A stretch of DNA of 64,000 nucleotides from Acephala macrosclerotiorum (taxonomy: Eukaryota; Ascomycota; Leotiomycetes; Helotiales; Mollisiaceae), in assembly GCA_014904845.1 (NCBI GenBank), contig MU119204.1, forward strand, positions 62,001-126,000, in the 5' to 3' direction. Below are positions 44,745 to 56,827 of this stretch, piece after piece. The first letter of the stretch is position 1; each line of letters opens with the position of its first letter. The notes under the pieces were generated by a model, which did not search any database, was not told the DNA's origin, and worked only from the letters and a program-made list of their open reading frames with translations. The translations under genes and the position numbers were made by a program.

Positions 44745-47398
44745 TCACCAACCTGCCCCCTTCCCACCGAAGTTCCCAGCGTCCTCAATCTTCTTCTGTC
44801 CACCTCCACTTCTCGCTGACTTCTGTTGAGCAGCTTCATGACGACGAAGTTCTTCGGGTACTGCAGCTCGAGTTAGTATTTGGCTTCATGGCTGGGGAGT
44901 GAATAACATACCCTTTGAGATGGAAGATTTTGTCAACATCTGCTTCAGGTCATACATGACATCCGAATCTTCATTGCCAAGGAATGTGATGGCCACACCC
45001 TGTTTCCCGGCACGACCTGTACGACCGATGCGGTGGGTATCGGCGAGAAGTTAGTATCGTCAGAAGTCATTTGGGAAAGGGGAAACATACAGCTTTCGAT
45101 ATTAGTCGCCATGTTAAAGTTGACGACGAGACTGACATCAGGTACATCAATACCTCTACCCGCAAGATCAGTGGCAACTAGAACATTCGTCGCTCCAGTG
45201 CGAATGGACGCCAAGGCAGCTTCACGCTGTTCTTGCGTCTTACTACCATGTAAGGTGACTGAAGTGAAACCCATGTGCTTGATGTCTCGAGCCACGGCAT
45301 CGCAGTTTCTCTTGATGTTGACAAAGACAATAATGGGTGGCTGGAACTCTCCCGACGCAAGAATCTCGTTGAGGCGCTTCTTCCTCTTGTCTTCGCCTGA
45401 AACGAACTCGACTCGTTGTTCGACAGTCTCAACGGCTTCTCCAACATTACCAATCGTGACTATCGCTGGTCTCTTGAGATACTTCTTGGCGATCTTCTCG
45501 ATAGCTGGAGGCATGGTAGCTGTGTACATCATCGTCTGCCTATACCTATCCTTGCCACCTAAATGTCTGCTCATGGCCTGAGGATTCTCAGCGTCATCGG
45601 TATCTGGTTTCTCGTTGCCCACTGGAAGTGCGTCCAGAATTTTGTTCACAGATTCTTCGAAACCAAGATCGATCATTCGATCAGCTTCATCCATGATGAT
45701 GTAGCAGCATTGTCCGAGAACCAGAACCCGTCTTTCGATACAATCCACCAAACGACCAGGAGTTGCGATGATGATTTCGGCACCATTGCGTAGGTTGTAT
45801 GATTGCTCCTCAAGAGAATGTCCACCCACGATACTAACACAAGTGAAACCAAGAGGCGTTGCGAACTTCTTTGCCTCCACCTCGATTTGTTGGGCCAACT
45901 CGCGAGTTGGTGCAAGAATGATAGCGTATGGACCGTCATTCTTCGTAAACTCGTTAAGAGGCGGCAGTTCAGAGATGTAGACGAGCAATGGTAGCAAGAA
46001 AGCGGCAGTTTTACCCGAACCAGTAACGGCAACGCCGATCAAGTCTCTGGCCTGCAAGGCAATAGGTATGGCTGCTCTTTGCACAGCTGATGGCTGATCA
46101 TATCCGACCTGAGCAACAATCTCCAAGAGACGTTGTGGAAGACCGGATTCCTGCCAATTCCGCATAGGATTCGGTATTGATCCTCCCTTTGTGCTGATGT
46201 TGAAATCCTCCTTGAAGATACGCCAGTCTCGTTCTCGCATGTGCTCCAATTTCTTTTCGCTCCAGTGCTTGTCCAGTGAATTTCTTCCACCAGCATCTTC
46301 TTTCCTCCGCTTCTCCATCTCCATTATCTGTTCGGCACGTGCGTGTCCTGCCTCCGTGTCCCGTTCTTGCAAAGCTTTCGCATACTTCAATGCACCAGCT
46401 TCACTGAGGTCTTCTGCGAATCCACCAAGTCGTCCTCTGCCAAAGAACCCAGCCTCGGTACGTGAGGAGTATATAGGGTTGTAGTCTGGGCTTGTATCCT
46501 CCTCTGCGTTCCACTCAAAGTTGAATTTCTTCTCTGTGGTTCGCCGGCGTTTCTTCTTCGCCGAGAATGTTGACTGGTTGGTATCTGCACCCATATATCG
46601 TGTTCGAATAAGAGCAGCTTGTGTGTCGTCACTATTTGCAGGCCTCTTCTCCCCTGCTAGAGAAGCCTTGCCTGTTGATGGTGCAGGTTTCGTAGGAGGT
46701 CCCATATCTCCAGGACGGCTCGTTTGTTCCTTTCGGCTAGCTGCTGGACCTGTTGGCGCATCTCCGTGTCGCATTGCTCGAGGTCCTGTGGGAACAGATG
46801 ATGATCCTCGACCGTTAGAGTGATTCTGGCTTTCCCAGTTTGAGGCGTCTCGGCCATTTTGAGCTGCGTGGCCATTCGTGATGGGCTTTGAGACGGTCCG
46901 CTCTCCCTCGAACTTTTTCTTCTGCTCTTCGACCTCCTTTGCCCGCTTTTCAACAGCTAGCTTCTCTCGAGCAGCTTTCGACAGGAATTTTGGCTGTAAC
47001 ATCAAACGGTTAGCAAATGTTGGGTATGGTACTAGACATGCTTTGTAAACATCGACCTCGAATGACGACTGGGAGCGGGGGAGGCATACTTTTGCTGCAG
47101 CATCATCGGCTTCCTTTTTCTTCTTGAGAATGTCTTCGATGCTCAATGGTCCTCTGTCTCTTGGAGCTCCCCATCCAGCTTTCTTCTTCTTCACAAGGCC
47201 ATTTGCTGGCTCTTCTGGAGGAGGTGGTAGTGAGTCAACAGGCGGCGGAGGTGGGAGGTCACTGCTTGGAGGGGGAGGAGGTGCTGCAGAGTCGGGAGGT
47301 GGAGGGGGTGCCATAGCATCTGGTGGGGGAGGTGGAGGTGATGGTAGCCTTCCATTAGGTGGCGCAGGTATCGAGTCGCCGTTGGTGAAGCTCGCCAT
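44745..47398 (-). CDS. PRP28: Pre-mRNA-splicing DEAD-box RNA helicase Prp28
   Basis: Exons 47398-47090, 46993-45091, 45040-44912 and 44860-44745; 818 aa, the size of filamentous-fungal Prp28. The N-terminus is a Pro-rich tail followed by [20 protein letters not shown], conserved in Prp28. Core motifs are [11 protein letters not shown] (I), PTRELAQQ (Ia), [14 protein letters not shown] (II), YTATMPP (III), [13 protein letters not shown] (V) and [12 protein letters not shown] (VI). The protein swaps U1 for U6 at the 5' splice site. Intron 1 is 96 bp, stop-free and a multiple of three. Intron 2 (45090-45041) has a fine donor (GTATGT) and a perfect TACTAAC branch site, but ends in CG (GCCG before the exon) where AG is required to restore motif VI; no other acceptor keeps HRIGRTGR. 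An ATG upstream at a similar frame was not used because the family starts at [12 protein letters not shown] sequence. Confidence 0.9.
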
Positions 47399-47658
47399 TA
47401 TGTCAAGGATCAAACTGGCAGTCACTGAAAGGTACAAAGATCAAAGGTCGTAAATTCGGTAAAGAAGGGCGTGTTGGTGTGAGAGTCGTTGAAAACTGCT
47501 GGAGGTTGTATTGACAATTTGTTTCTGGACCTCGCGGCAAGGCTGAAAATTGGGGTCGAGGCTAACGGCTTAGGTAATCCGAAAGATTTCCAAACCACAG
47601 CTCAATACAACGACGAGGACAGAATTTCGTTGACTGCCCTCACCAGGTCTGATCCGCC
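47399..47658. promoter_or_regulatory. Bidirectional promoter, PRP28 / mL59 gene
   Basis: The two ATGs are 260 bp apart and point away from each other, so all core promoter elements of both genes lie here. No TATA box is obvious. This compact divergent arrangement of two housekeeping genes suggests shared chromatin opening. Confidence 0.6.
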
Positions 47659-48346
47659 ATGGCAATGAATTCACAAAAATACATCAAGCTCGCAACTTCA
47701 TTACCCCCACGATTGACCCGTTTCCTCGCACGCTACCCACCTCAAGCCATCCTCTCGCTATCCAACAGCTCAGTCCTTCCAACGAGCACACCTTCTCAAG
47801 AGTCGTCTGCAGCATCTGCGGACCAAATTCCGTCGCAAGATAATGCATTAGCATTTCCCAACCCTTTCAAAGCGCACAAGCATCCTGTGACTGGGAAATG
47901 GCACGATCCGGTATTTTCACTGCGGAGACAGGCAGATCTCGTGAAGCTTGCGCGGAAGTATGGAGTGGAGGAATTATTACCACACACGGTGAAGGGCACA
48001 GAAGAGAGGATAAGGAAGAGGGTAGAGAATGGTCTTAGGGTCAAGGGTACCGGTATTGGTCAACGAGTGAAGGGAAAGGAGTCGGAACGAACATTGAAGG
48101 GACGGTATGTTTTGGCTTTTAGTCTATATTGTAGTTGGTTATTCTGGGTGTGGAACCTGCGAGGAGTTTCTTTGCTGACAATGTTTCTTCGCAGATTGGA
48201 GAAGCGCAGGCAAGCAATGTTGGAGATGCCACAGATGATTCAAACATGGAAAGAGGTAAGTTATGCTGCTCCAAAGATCATTGTTATATGGCTAATATCG
48301 GTTTCAGAGAGGACATGGTCGTGGATGGAAGAAGTGGCCGAAATAA
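47659..48346 (+). CDS. Mitochondrial large ribosomal subunit protein mL59 (MRP-L25 family)
   Basis: Exons 47659-48104, 48195-48255 and 48308-48346; both introns GT-AG and in phase, 181 aa. The N-terminus (MAMNSQKYIKLATSLPPRLT then RFLARYP) is basic and hydroxylated like a mitochondrial targeting signal. The conserved core is NPFKAHKHPVTGKWHDPVFS followed by LRRQADLVKLARKYG, the fungal mL59 signature. The tail spells RGHGRGWKKWPK, which is also well conserved and confirms the tiny third exon. It is a fungal-type component of the mitoribosome large subunit. A second Met two codons in could also serve as the start. Confidence 0.88.
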
Positions 48347-51182
48347 GCAGGGTGTTGATAGGAGAAGTATGTTGCCTTCGAGGAGGAATGGAGGCTTGAT
48401 TGTACAAATATCACATATGATGGGTCTTGCATGGGTCAAGGCGTTGAGTATCATCAGCGTGTACCAAGTAGACATCAATTTTGTAGGTTTATGAGTGTAG
48501 GAAAGCCCTCACATTGTCGTATCAACCAATGTCACGTTCCCCCACGTACATCTTGGGATATAATACCTATGGGATAATATGTTCTTCCGAGTCTTACCCT
48601 CCCTCCTCAAGTGTACGTCGTCCGCAAGTAACCTGCGCGCGTATATGTCGTCCTTCGCATCTCCATGGCCGATTGCGCCTACTCCAAGCTGTCTTTTCCT
48701 CGTCAATCACGTGGTTCAACCTGGAGAGTAGCAACACATCATTTGCTGTTTGACATATCAAGCTCCGGGAATTGAAAGTGGCATGAATGTAGACGACCAT
48801 GCAAGATGCGTCGCCGATAAGCCTAAGCAGTAGATTGCCAGAAGTGTTTGGGTACACATCGCTAGACATGATGTTGGGGTCTTTGTTGAAAGCGGGAGAA
48901 AGAGGGGAAGAGTTGAGTTGATAGATTATGTCCATGCCAAAGTTCAAAAGCATTTGTTTATGCTTGATGTAGTATCATGCACCATACTGCAGAATTTGAC
49001 TGCCGTCAGAGTCGGGACACTGAGAGCAAAACCGGATAACAAATGACTTTGGGGGTACAGGTGGCGGGAAGAACCGGTAACTTGAGATTCAAGGAAGTAG
49101 TTCAACAATGCAATATATTGAAGCAAATTTGACATGTGAACTTCACATGAAAGAGATACATCATGAGTACTTGTTCGCTTCTAAATGTCCCTCGATCTGC
49201 CTAACAATTCAAGAGACATATGCTCAAAACTTGTAAGGTATAAACTACCGACTTTCGGTAGGCTAATGATGCGAAAGTTCAAGTACGTTGATTAAAATTG
49301 ACGACGGTTTTACAATGTTGCAGCAAACAAAAATCCCAGTAAAGTACTTTGAGACACATGGCGGATCAAAGCGAGTCACGGATTTCTCGAACTTGTAACC
49401 CACGATGCCAAGCCTTCAAGTAGCAAGCTTCGTACACCCTCGTTAGATGTACCTCTTCTGAAAGATGATCCTCAAGAACCTACTGTAAACGCAGCGTTTC
49501 GTAGTCTCGCCCTCGGTCCATTTCTAGCGAACCTCGAGCTCCATCATGTGATAGCCTCCAGCCTCAATATTGAGGCTTTAAAGATCTCCCCAACAAAATG
49601 TGCTATCCCTTGCAATCCCAACAAAGATCCTTGTCGATAAACCCTTCATGCATGAGCCGCCACACTCTAATTCGTCAAATTTCAACGACACTCCCAAGTC
49701 CCCTCGAAATATATGAATGATTCAGTCAATTTTTTGATAGGTCGTGACAAGTGGTCATCGGTACCTGGTTGAACACCCGATTGGAAAGATTATTTCTTGC
49801 ACAACAGCTTGGGGCCATCCCGCAGTTGCATTTGCATGTGAAACAACAATAACCAAAGACCTGCCTCGTTGGATCTTGGGTGTGAGCTGGAGGGCCAACA
49901 ATGACGGGGATCAAGGCCTGCTGAAAACTCCGCAAGCCATGATCGCCTGAGTGAACAGCCTATTCAACAAGTTGTGAGCTGAGAAGAGCAGAAAACATTC
50001 GGCATTTCGTCTTCAATGTCGCTTCAGGCAAGGGACTTCCGTTGTTGAAAAGCTGGCGGTGTGAAGGAATATGGAGGCTAGCAATCAGAAAGTCCCGCAC
50101 TAATTCTTGATCTAGAAATGCTAGGATTCTCCACGAAGATACGACGGATTGAAGAGACGGTGGCGCGATGGCCAGTCCAAGCTCGATCTCGCTTGCCGCT
50201 GTCAATCCTCAACCGCGGAAGGAACATTCAAACTAGAAGTGAAAACGGCGTGAGAAAGAGTTACGGAGAAAAGGACCAGCTGTGTCAGTCTCGAGGAGGG
50301 GAGTCCCGCAACTGGGAGGTAGCCTTTTCAGGAAGACATGCCGCCGTGTCACCAGACAGACCCTTTCAATACTCTACTTACTGCATTGCATTAGACCGTG
50401 GGACGAGTGACTGAATCCCTGAACCAACTGGAGAGGTTTTGTTTGCACATGGGAAAACAAAACGGAACAAAAATCGATTGGGGAGAAGTATTTGAGCTGC
50501 GCCGAGGATCTGAGAAGTAGTTGCATGAAATCTACAGCTTGTACCACCCCATATTTACCCACAAATGATATTGATAAGGAAAATGCGCTGTACAACCATG
50601 TCTGATTGCTTGGGAAAGCCCACGTCAGGCATAGAAGTCGACCAGAATCAAGAGCAGAGCTCCCAATAGCGCGTAGAAAAGTGTAGATCCAGAGACCGAG
50701 TCGTGTCTGGGGTGTTTTCGAGAGGGCTAGAGGACTGTCTAGCTCTTGAAATATCTGGCCTCGGCGGCGGATAAACCTAAGCTCGAAACGAACCCCTGGA
50801 TACGGAAAGCCCCAAGCGGCGGGAACATTCAAATTTTGGCGGGATAAAACCTTCTCTGGTCCCACGAAGTACTTCCACTCCTCCCACTGACTCTCATCTT
50901 GACCGACAATTTCACATTCTCTATAGCTTGGGTGCATAGTTTGTATGTTATTTTACCTCGAACGCTCCCCAATTACAAGTGCATCTACTGACGCGGCACT
51001 CAGCTGTCTCACCAGAAATTCTCCCTACCTACGCGAAACTGTTGAGGAAATACCTGCGACCACCTTTCACGGTCTTTCCTCCCAGCTTCTCTTTCAACTC
51101 GAGTTGTCAACCTGCCCCAAGGCCAATCGAATATATCAATTGCTTCGTTTCGAGGTCGAGATCCCGAATACAATCTGCAATC
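48347..51182. other. Intergenic region and FAD2 leader
   Basis: 2.8 kb. ORF 48594-48953 (-, 119 codons) runs convergent to mL59, and ORF 50374-50937 (-, 187 codons, ATG start) lies 246 bp upstream of the desaturase ATG; neither is recognisable and neither has splice partners. The FAD2 frame is open for 68 codons before its ATG, which is probably transcribed leader. Otherwise nothing seen. Confidence 0.45.
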
Positions 51183-52707
51183 ATGGCTTCCACCGCTATA
51201 CCTCAACATAACCTCCTAAAGAGGACGGTCACTTCTACCACAGTGGACTCCTCTCCTTCAACCGCCGCTGCATCTCCCACAGATACGCCCAGACAATCGC
51301 CTTCCACGACCTCTCTATCGTCGATGTCCTCGCTCGAAGATGTGAAGGACAAGGGATATGGAGATCTCCGAGACACCTACGGAAACAAGTTCGAACTCCC
51401 AGACTTCACAGTCAATGACATCCGCAATGCCATTCCAAAGCACTGCTATGAGCGTTCCGCGGTGAGAGGACTGGGTTATGTCGCCAGGGATATTGCCAGC
51501 CTTGCAATCACATTCTACCTGTTCAATCGATTTGTCACTCCAGAGAACATTCCTTCAACTCCAGTTCGATTTGTGCTGTGGGCTTTCTATACCTTCGTCC
51601 AAGGTCTTTTCGGCACAGGTCTCTGGGTCCTTTCTCACGAGTGCGGTCACCAAGCTTTCTCCGAGTCCAAGATTCTCAACGACACAATTGGCTGGGTCTG
51701 CCACTCAGCCCTTCTTGTCCCATATTTCTCGTGGAAGATCTCACACGGCAAGCACCACAAGGCTACTGGAAACATGGAGCGCGACATGGTCTTTGTTCCC
51801 AAGACTCGGGACGAGTATGCCACTCGTATTGGAAAGTTCGTTCATGAGTTAGACGAGTTGACCGAGGAGACTCCAATCGCCACCCTGATCCATTCCGTTT
51901 TGCAGCAATTGTTCGGCTGGCCAATGTACCTCTTCTTCAACGTTACTGGCCACAACTACCATGAACGTCAGCCTGAGGGTCGCGGAAAGGGAAAGAAGAA
52001 CGGATACTTCACGGGCGTCAACCACTTCAACCCAAGCAGCCCTCTGTATGAGGCAAAGGATGCCAAATTGATTCTTCTGAGCGACGTTGGTCTTGCCATC
52101 GCAATCGGCGTTCTCGTTGTGCTTTCCAAGACCTACGGATTCTCAAACATGGCTGTTTGGTACTTTGCCCCATATCTTTGGGTCAACCACTGGCTCGGTA
52201 TGTATATTCTTAATAACCCCAGCAAGCTTTCACTAATTGTATGCAGTTGCCATCACCTACCTCCAACACACCGATCCCACACTCCCTCACTATGCCGCCA
52301 GCAGCTGGAACTATGTCCGCGGTGCAGCTGCAACCATCGATCGTGAATTCGGTTTCATCGGTCGTCAACTTCTCCACGGCATCATCGAGACCCACGTCCT
52401 TCACCACTACGTCAGCACCATCCCCTTTTACCACGCCGACGAGGCCAGCGAGGCTATCAAGCCTATCATGGGCAAGCACTACCGCGCCAATGTTGAGGGT
52501 GGTGCTCTTGGATTCATCAAGTGCCTCTGGACCAGTGCCCGCTGGTGTCAATGGGTCGAGCCATCACCAGGAGCTGTCGGAGAGGGCAAGGGCGTCATGT
52601 TCTTCAAGAACAGGAACGGTCTTGGTGTCCCCCCAATGCATATGAAAGAAGTTAAGCCAAAGGTCGGAAATTCGAAAATGGGAATTGTGATAGGAGCCGA
52701 CGAGTAA
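51183..52707 (+). CDS. FAD2: Delta-12 fatty acid desaturase (oleate to linoleate)
   Basis: Exons 51183-52197 and 52247-52707; the 49-bp intron (GTATGT...GCAG) is phase 1 and the protein is 491 aa, typical for fungal microsomal delta-12 desaturases. The ATG at 51183 (MASTAIPQHNLLKRT) was preferred to the in-frame ATG at 50979 because the added sequence is not conserved-looking. The three histidine boxes that bind the di-iron centre are HECGH, HGKHHKATG and HVLHH. Hydrophobic helices flank each box (ITFYLFNRF, VLWAFYTFVQGLFGTGLWVL, LAIAIGVLVVL). The enzyme sits in the ER and uses phospholipid-bound oleate with cytochrome b5. Fungal delta-15 paralogues are close relatives, so bifunctionality cannot be excluded from sequence. 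Confidence 0.92.
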
Positions 52708-53812
52708 GCGTCGAATGATGAAGATTATCGGTTGGGAAGGCAGCATTCATTCGTTCAGCATTGCATTTCTGCTTCACAATCAGCGAGTCTGCTGAGCTGG
52801 CGTTAAGGGGTCAGTTCTTCGTTTCAGAATCCTGTGTATGCTTGAAAGATCGAAGCAAAGACGAAGAACTCGCAGATAGAACTGTGATAGAGCGCCGCCA
52901 AGATACTACTAGAGTATATCCTGTATAGAGTTGCACTTAATCAAAAGTAACATCACGAGCACTTCTTTCAATATTGTTAAACTTGTGTGCAGAGGTGATA
53001 ATGTTCGTCGTTGTTTCACATGGCGTGATGGCGGAAAAGCCGACTTCTAGGCATGGTGGATACTTGGCGTGAAAGCCGAGAGCATATAAAAAAAATTGAA
53101 AGAAAATAGCCAGATAAACCTGACTCGATGGCGACGGGAAATTACTTGAGACAATGAGCGCAATGTTCGTAAAGAAATCAAAGATGGCTCGCGGCCTTGA
53201 AAGAGCTCCAGTGCGTCAGCTTACCCTGGCGAGCGGGGATAGCGGGGTAACATTCCACCATCAACAATACGGAAAGTCTTTCCTAGCGAATCATCCAACA
53301 TAGAAAAGACATAGAAAATATGAATTTGCTTTGCTTCGCGATGTCCTTGGTGCCTTGATGGATCACTAACCGCCTTGGTCCAATACCATAATGTCCAAAG
53401 TCCAGGATCAACATTAAAAGTTTCCGAGTGTGGCTCCTTGTACGAACTTGTTCAAGATCACTTATCGTATGATAAAACAAATAATCAGAGTTGAAATTTC
53501 CTATACTTTGATTTGGCATTTGAATTCTCTCTTCCACGGTGCCTGGCGCAGAAATAGCATAACCCTAACCTGAACTCGAAGTTGGGTTGTCAAATCTTGA
53601 GCAGGAACAAGTTGGTTAGACCCTTCAAAAGCACAATGCACGGCACTTTGTTGCTTATAAAAGTCAAGAGATATCCAAATGATGGTTTTCCCCCAACGTC
53701 CCTTGACTGTTGAGTACTTCTATTCTAAAATCCAGTACACATGATCCCTAGTAATCATTTGATCTACTTTTCCTCTCTACAACACCATCCGCAGCCATAC
53801 TCCCACCTACAT
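52708..53812. other. Convergent intergenic region
   Basis: 1.1 kb between the FAD2 stop and the sugar-transporter stop. Short ORFs only. Nothing recognised. Confidence 0.5.
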
Positions 53813-55866
53813 CTAAACACCCTTCTCGACCTCAACATGCTCCCCATCCAACTGAACCCCCTTCTCCACACCTTCCATATTCGGCACTCTCTGATGATAC
53901 CCCGGCTCCACAGTCTTCCCACCCTTCGCCGTAAACACACCACCTGTAATCCCTTCCTTCTCAAACAAATGATCGATGTCCTCCAGTTGCAGCTGATTTG
54001 TCTCAGGGAAGAAACAGTACACTATTGGCACCCAAAGAGCGCAGAAGACGGCGAAGATGATGAATGTTCGCCAGCCGATACTATCAATTGCGATGGGCGT
54101 GATTTGCACAACGGTGAAGACGCACACTGGGTTATGCAAAATCAGTAAGTATATGGCATTTTGGAGACTTGAAAGGATTCCTCGAGTGAGGAAATAGGCG
54201 AACTCACTCCAATTAATGAAAGCCCCTAGCACTTGACCACGACTCCTGATTCTCGTCGTCGTGACTTCGGATGGATAGAACCTGCCCCAAGAATGTCAAT
54301 GTCAATTAACTTCCTTCCTCGTTTTTGAAATTGAATCCAGATATCTCCAGACTTCGAAGATGACGCGGAAGAGGGAACATAGCTCTAAAAAGGAAACTTA
54401 CCAAGGAATCGGCAACCACCCAATGCCCAGAAAGATCTGAAAAATAAACACAAAAGCCGTCGCCGCATACGCCGTACTCCCTACACCGAATTAGTATGAG
54501 TTTTTTCTTCAGAAAAGAGAGGCGAAAGCCACTCGGGAGCCGCTCCGCTGCAAAACCGAAAAGAAGAGACAAAGGAAAAGGTTGTTTACTCGTCCCAATA
54601 CTGAGCAGAATCGACACCATACTAAAACAAAAACACAACCCCGCAGCACTAAACATCAACAATGCTCTCCTCCCAAACCTCTCCACCGTCCAAAGCGGAA
54701 TAAAACTAGCCGCCAAATACGTCAACGAGGTACAACCCCCCAGAATAAGCGACAAATTCCTCGAAAGCCCCATTGTGTTGGCATATACCACTGGAGCATA
54801 ATAATTAATCATATTACTCCCCGTAAATTGTTGCATCAAATTAACCGCACAACAAAGCACCACCCTCCTAAAATTCTGAATCTTGCCTCCCTTCAACAAC
54901 TCCCTATACCTGAACGGACCACCCGCACTCTCAATCTCCAAACTCGTCTCAATCTGCCTCCTTTGGAACACAACATCTTCATCATCGATAGTTGCATCTT
55001 TGCTATGTAGACGAGCCAGGACTTGAGCAGCTTGAGTGTTTTGGCCTTCTTCGATGAGGTAGCGGGGTGTTTCGGGGAGGGGGAGCATTTGGAGGACTAG
55101 GCAGATGGCGAAGAAGGCTTGGAAGGAGATGGGGAGGCGCCATTGGATGGGGCCGGAGGTGAAGGAGAGACCGAAGTCCAGCCAGTAGGCTATGCAGAGG
55201 CCGATTATGGTTACGGTGCCTTGCATGCTGAGGAGGATGCCTCTGTTGCCGGGCTTGCACATCTCGGATTGGTACATTGGGATGGTTGAGGAACTGAAAG
55301 TGAGGGCTCGAAGTTAGCATACTGCTTCCATGTCTAATAAGGAGCCGAGGACAATGTTCCAGAAGGATTGGTATATTCGGGAGAGTGATGTAATTCTCAT
55401 CTCGCCACTCTGGAACTAACAAGCAAAGACAAACATTGCTCTGCGAAAGTGACTTACTTGAACCCATTGCCAATACCCGTAACAATCCTGCCAACAAGGA
55501 GCTGAGCCAAAGTCGTCGAGGATCCAAGAAGGATAGTCCCAATAACCATGGTCGTGCCACCAGCAATGATCATATTCTTCCGTCCAAAGCGTTCACCAAA
55601 AACAAAAGTGAAAAGTGCTCCGGCCGCACATCCGATATCATAGATAGATGTTATGATGCCTTGTAACCTCGCATCTAGGTTATTGAACTCTTGTGCAAAT
55701 TGATTGTTGGCTCCAATGAGTCCGCTCATAACTCCTTGGTCATAGCCCAAGAGCAAGAAGCCTTGACAACTAGCAGCTGTATTTTGTGTTAGTGCTTCTT
55801 TCCTTACTGAATGTTGTCTCGGGACTGCATACCTGTAATCGCCCAGTTCAAGGTTCGGCCGCTCAT
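53813..55866 (-). CDS. MFS sugar transporter
   Basis: Six exons: 55866-55833, 55776-55458, 55293-54590, 54480-54402, 54281-54208, 54126-53813; phases close to 507 aa. Sugar-porter signatures are present: GYDQGVMSGLIG in TM1, GERFGRKN after TM2, VGRIVTGIGNGF, PMYQSEMCKPGNRG, PETPRYLIEEGQ before the central loop, VERFGRRALL, and PETNQLQLEDIDHLFEK at the end of TM12. QQFTGSNMINYYAP in TM7 is the QQxTGxNxxxYYxP signature of hexose and disaccharide carriers. The substrate is not predictable. The protein should be in the plasma membrane as a proton symporter. Intron 5 (81 bp) is stop-free and a multiple of three; reading through it inserts 27 residues in TM11. No glycosidase or regulator lies beside it. 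Confidence 0.88.
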
Positions 55867-56827
55867 GGGTCTCCCGCCACCGAACAACTTCATCTCGTGT
55901 ATATAATATACAGAAACCAGTAATAGAATGAACAGACAAGTCTGCCAGTAAATGCAAGACAAGTCTCTACAATGTCTAAACAAATCTGAACGACAAAAAA
56001 CTCAAGCCTTAACCAAAATACAAGAACCCCAACTCGCATTAAAAATCTAGATCTCTTCAAAGCGAACGTCTGCTAAACCGGTCAAAAGCCTACCGAGTCC
56101 CTCTTCATCCGACTGCCGGCTTACACAACACAATCTGTCCCCTCGAGCAAAAATCCATGTCTCTCCCCACAAAGTCCACTCTAGAGGCTGTGGTGGGTTA
56201 GCGAGATGGAGATCATGTGGCGCTACTTGGTAAATGATCGACATTTCCCCGAATTTGACATATGTAGAGGCTCCTCACTTTCGGTGGAGTTTTGCCCGAA
56301 GGTGAGATTGAGGGCGAAAATGAGTGTGAATACGAAACTGCGAGTTCTGACTCAATGTCGATGGGATTTTTGTGGGCATGACTTTGTGCTTATTGGGTGT
56401 TTAGAGGCGAGCAGGTTCACTCCTTTGGTTGAATGTTGCAAACAGAGAGAGACATTAGGGAAGATGTTAAAGTTGGAAATGATTATGAAATCGACTCGGA
56501 TATTCATACTGCCATAATGTACGGACTTGTTTTAAATGTTGGACTTGGAATGAAAGTGTTCGAATATTCGAATTTGACTTGTGTTGGGAAACTGAAAAGT
56601 CTGAGAATATTGTCCAGAGTATCCCCAGGCTTTGAAACTATCCGACAAGGAACCGACCCACCTTTAACATAACTTGATCTTCCAAAGACTTTCCGGACTT
56701 GATATATATGATAATTGTATGTCAAGACGCGCTTGACATTGATAATATAAGGGGTATCTTCATTGTCGACATGATATCTCGCTATATACAACTTTTGCAG
56801 TACACAGCTAATTCAAGTCATCTCACA
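55867..56827. other. Intergenic region
   Basis: About 960 bp upstream of the transporter and downstream of PALF; AT-rich with no supported gene. Confidence 0.5.

Noticed and set aside
47180..47390. Proline-codon tandem repeat at the PRP28 5' end
   Set aside because: The Pro-rich N-terminal tail is usual for fungal Prp28.
50374..50937. 187-codon ORF on the minus strand upstream of FAD2
   Set aside because: ATG start but no recognisable content, no splice partners, and it lies close to the divergent FAD2 leader; treated as a chance ORF.
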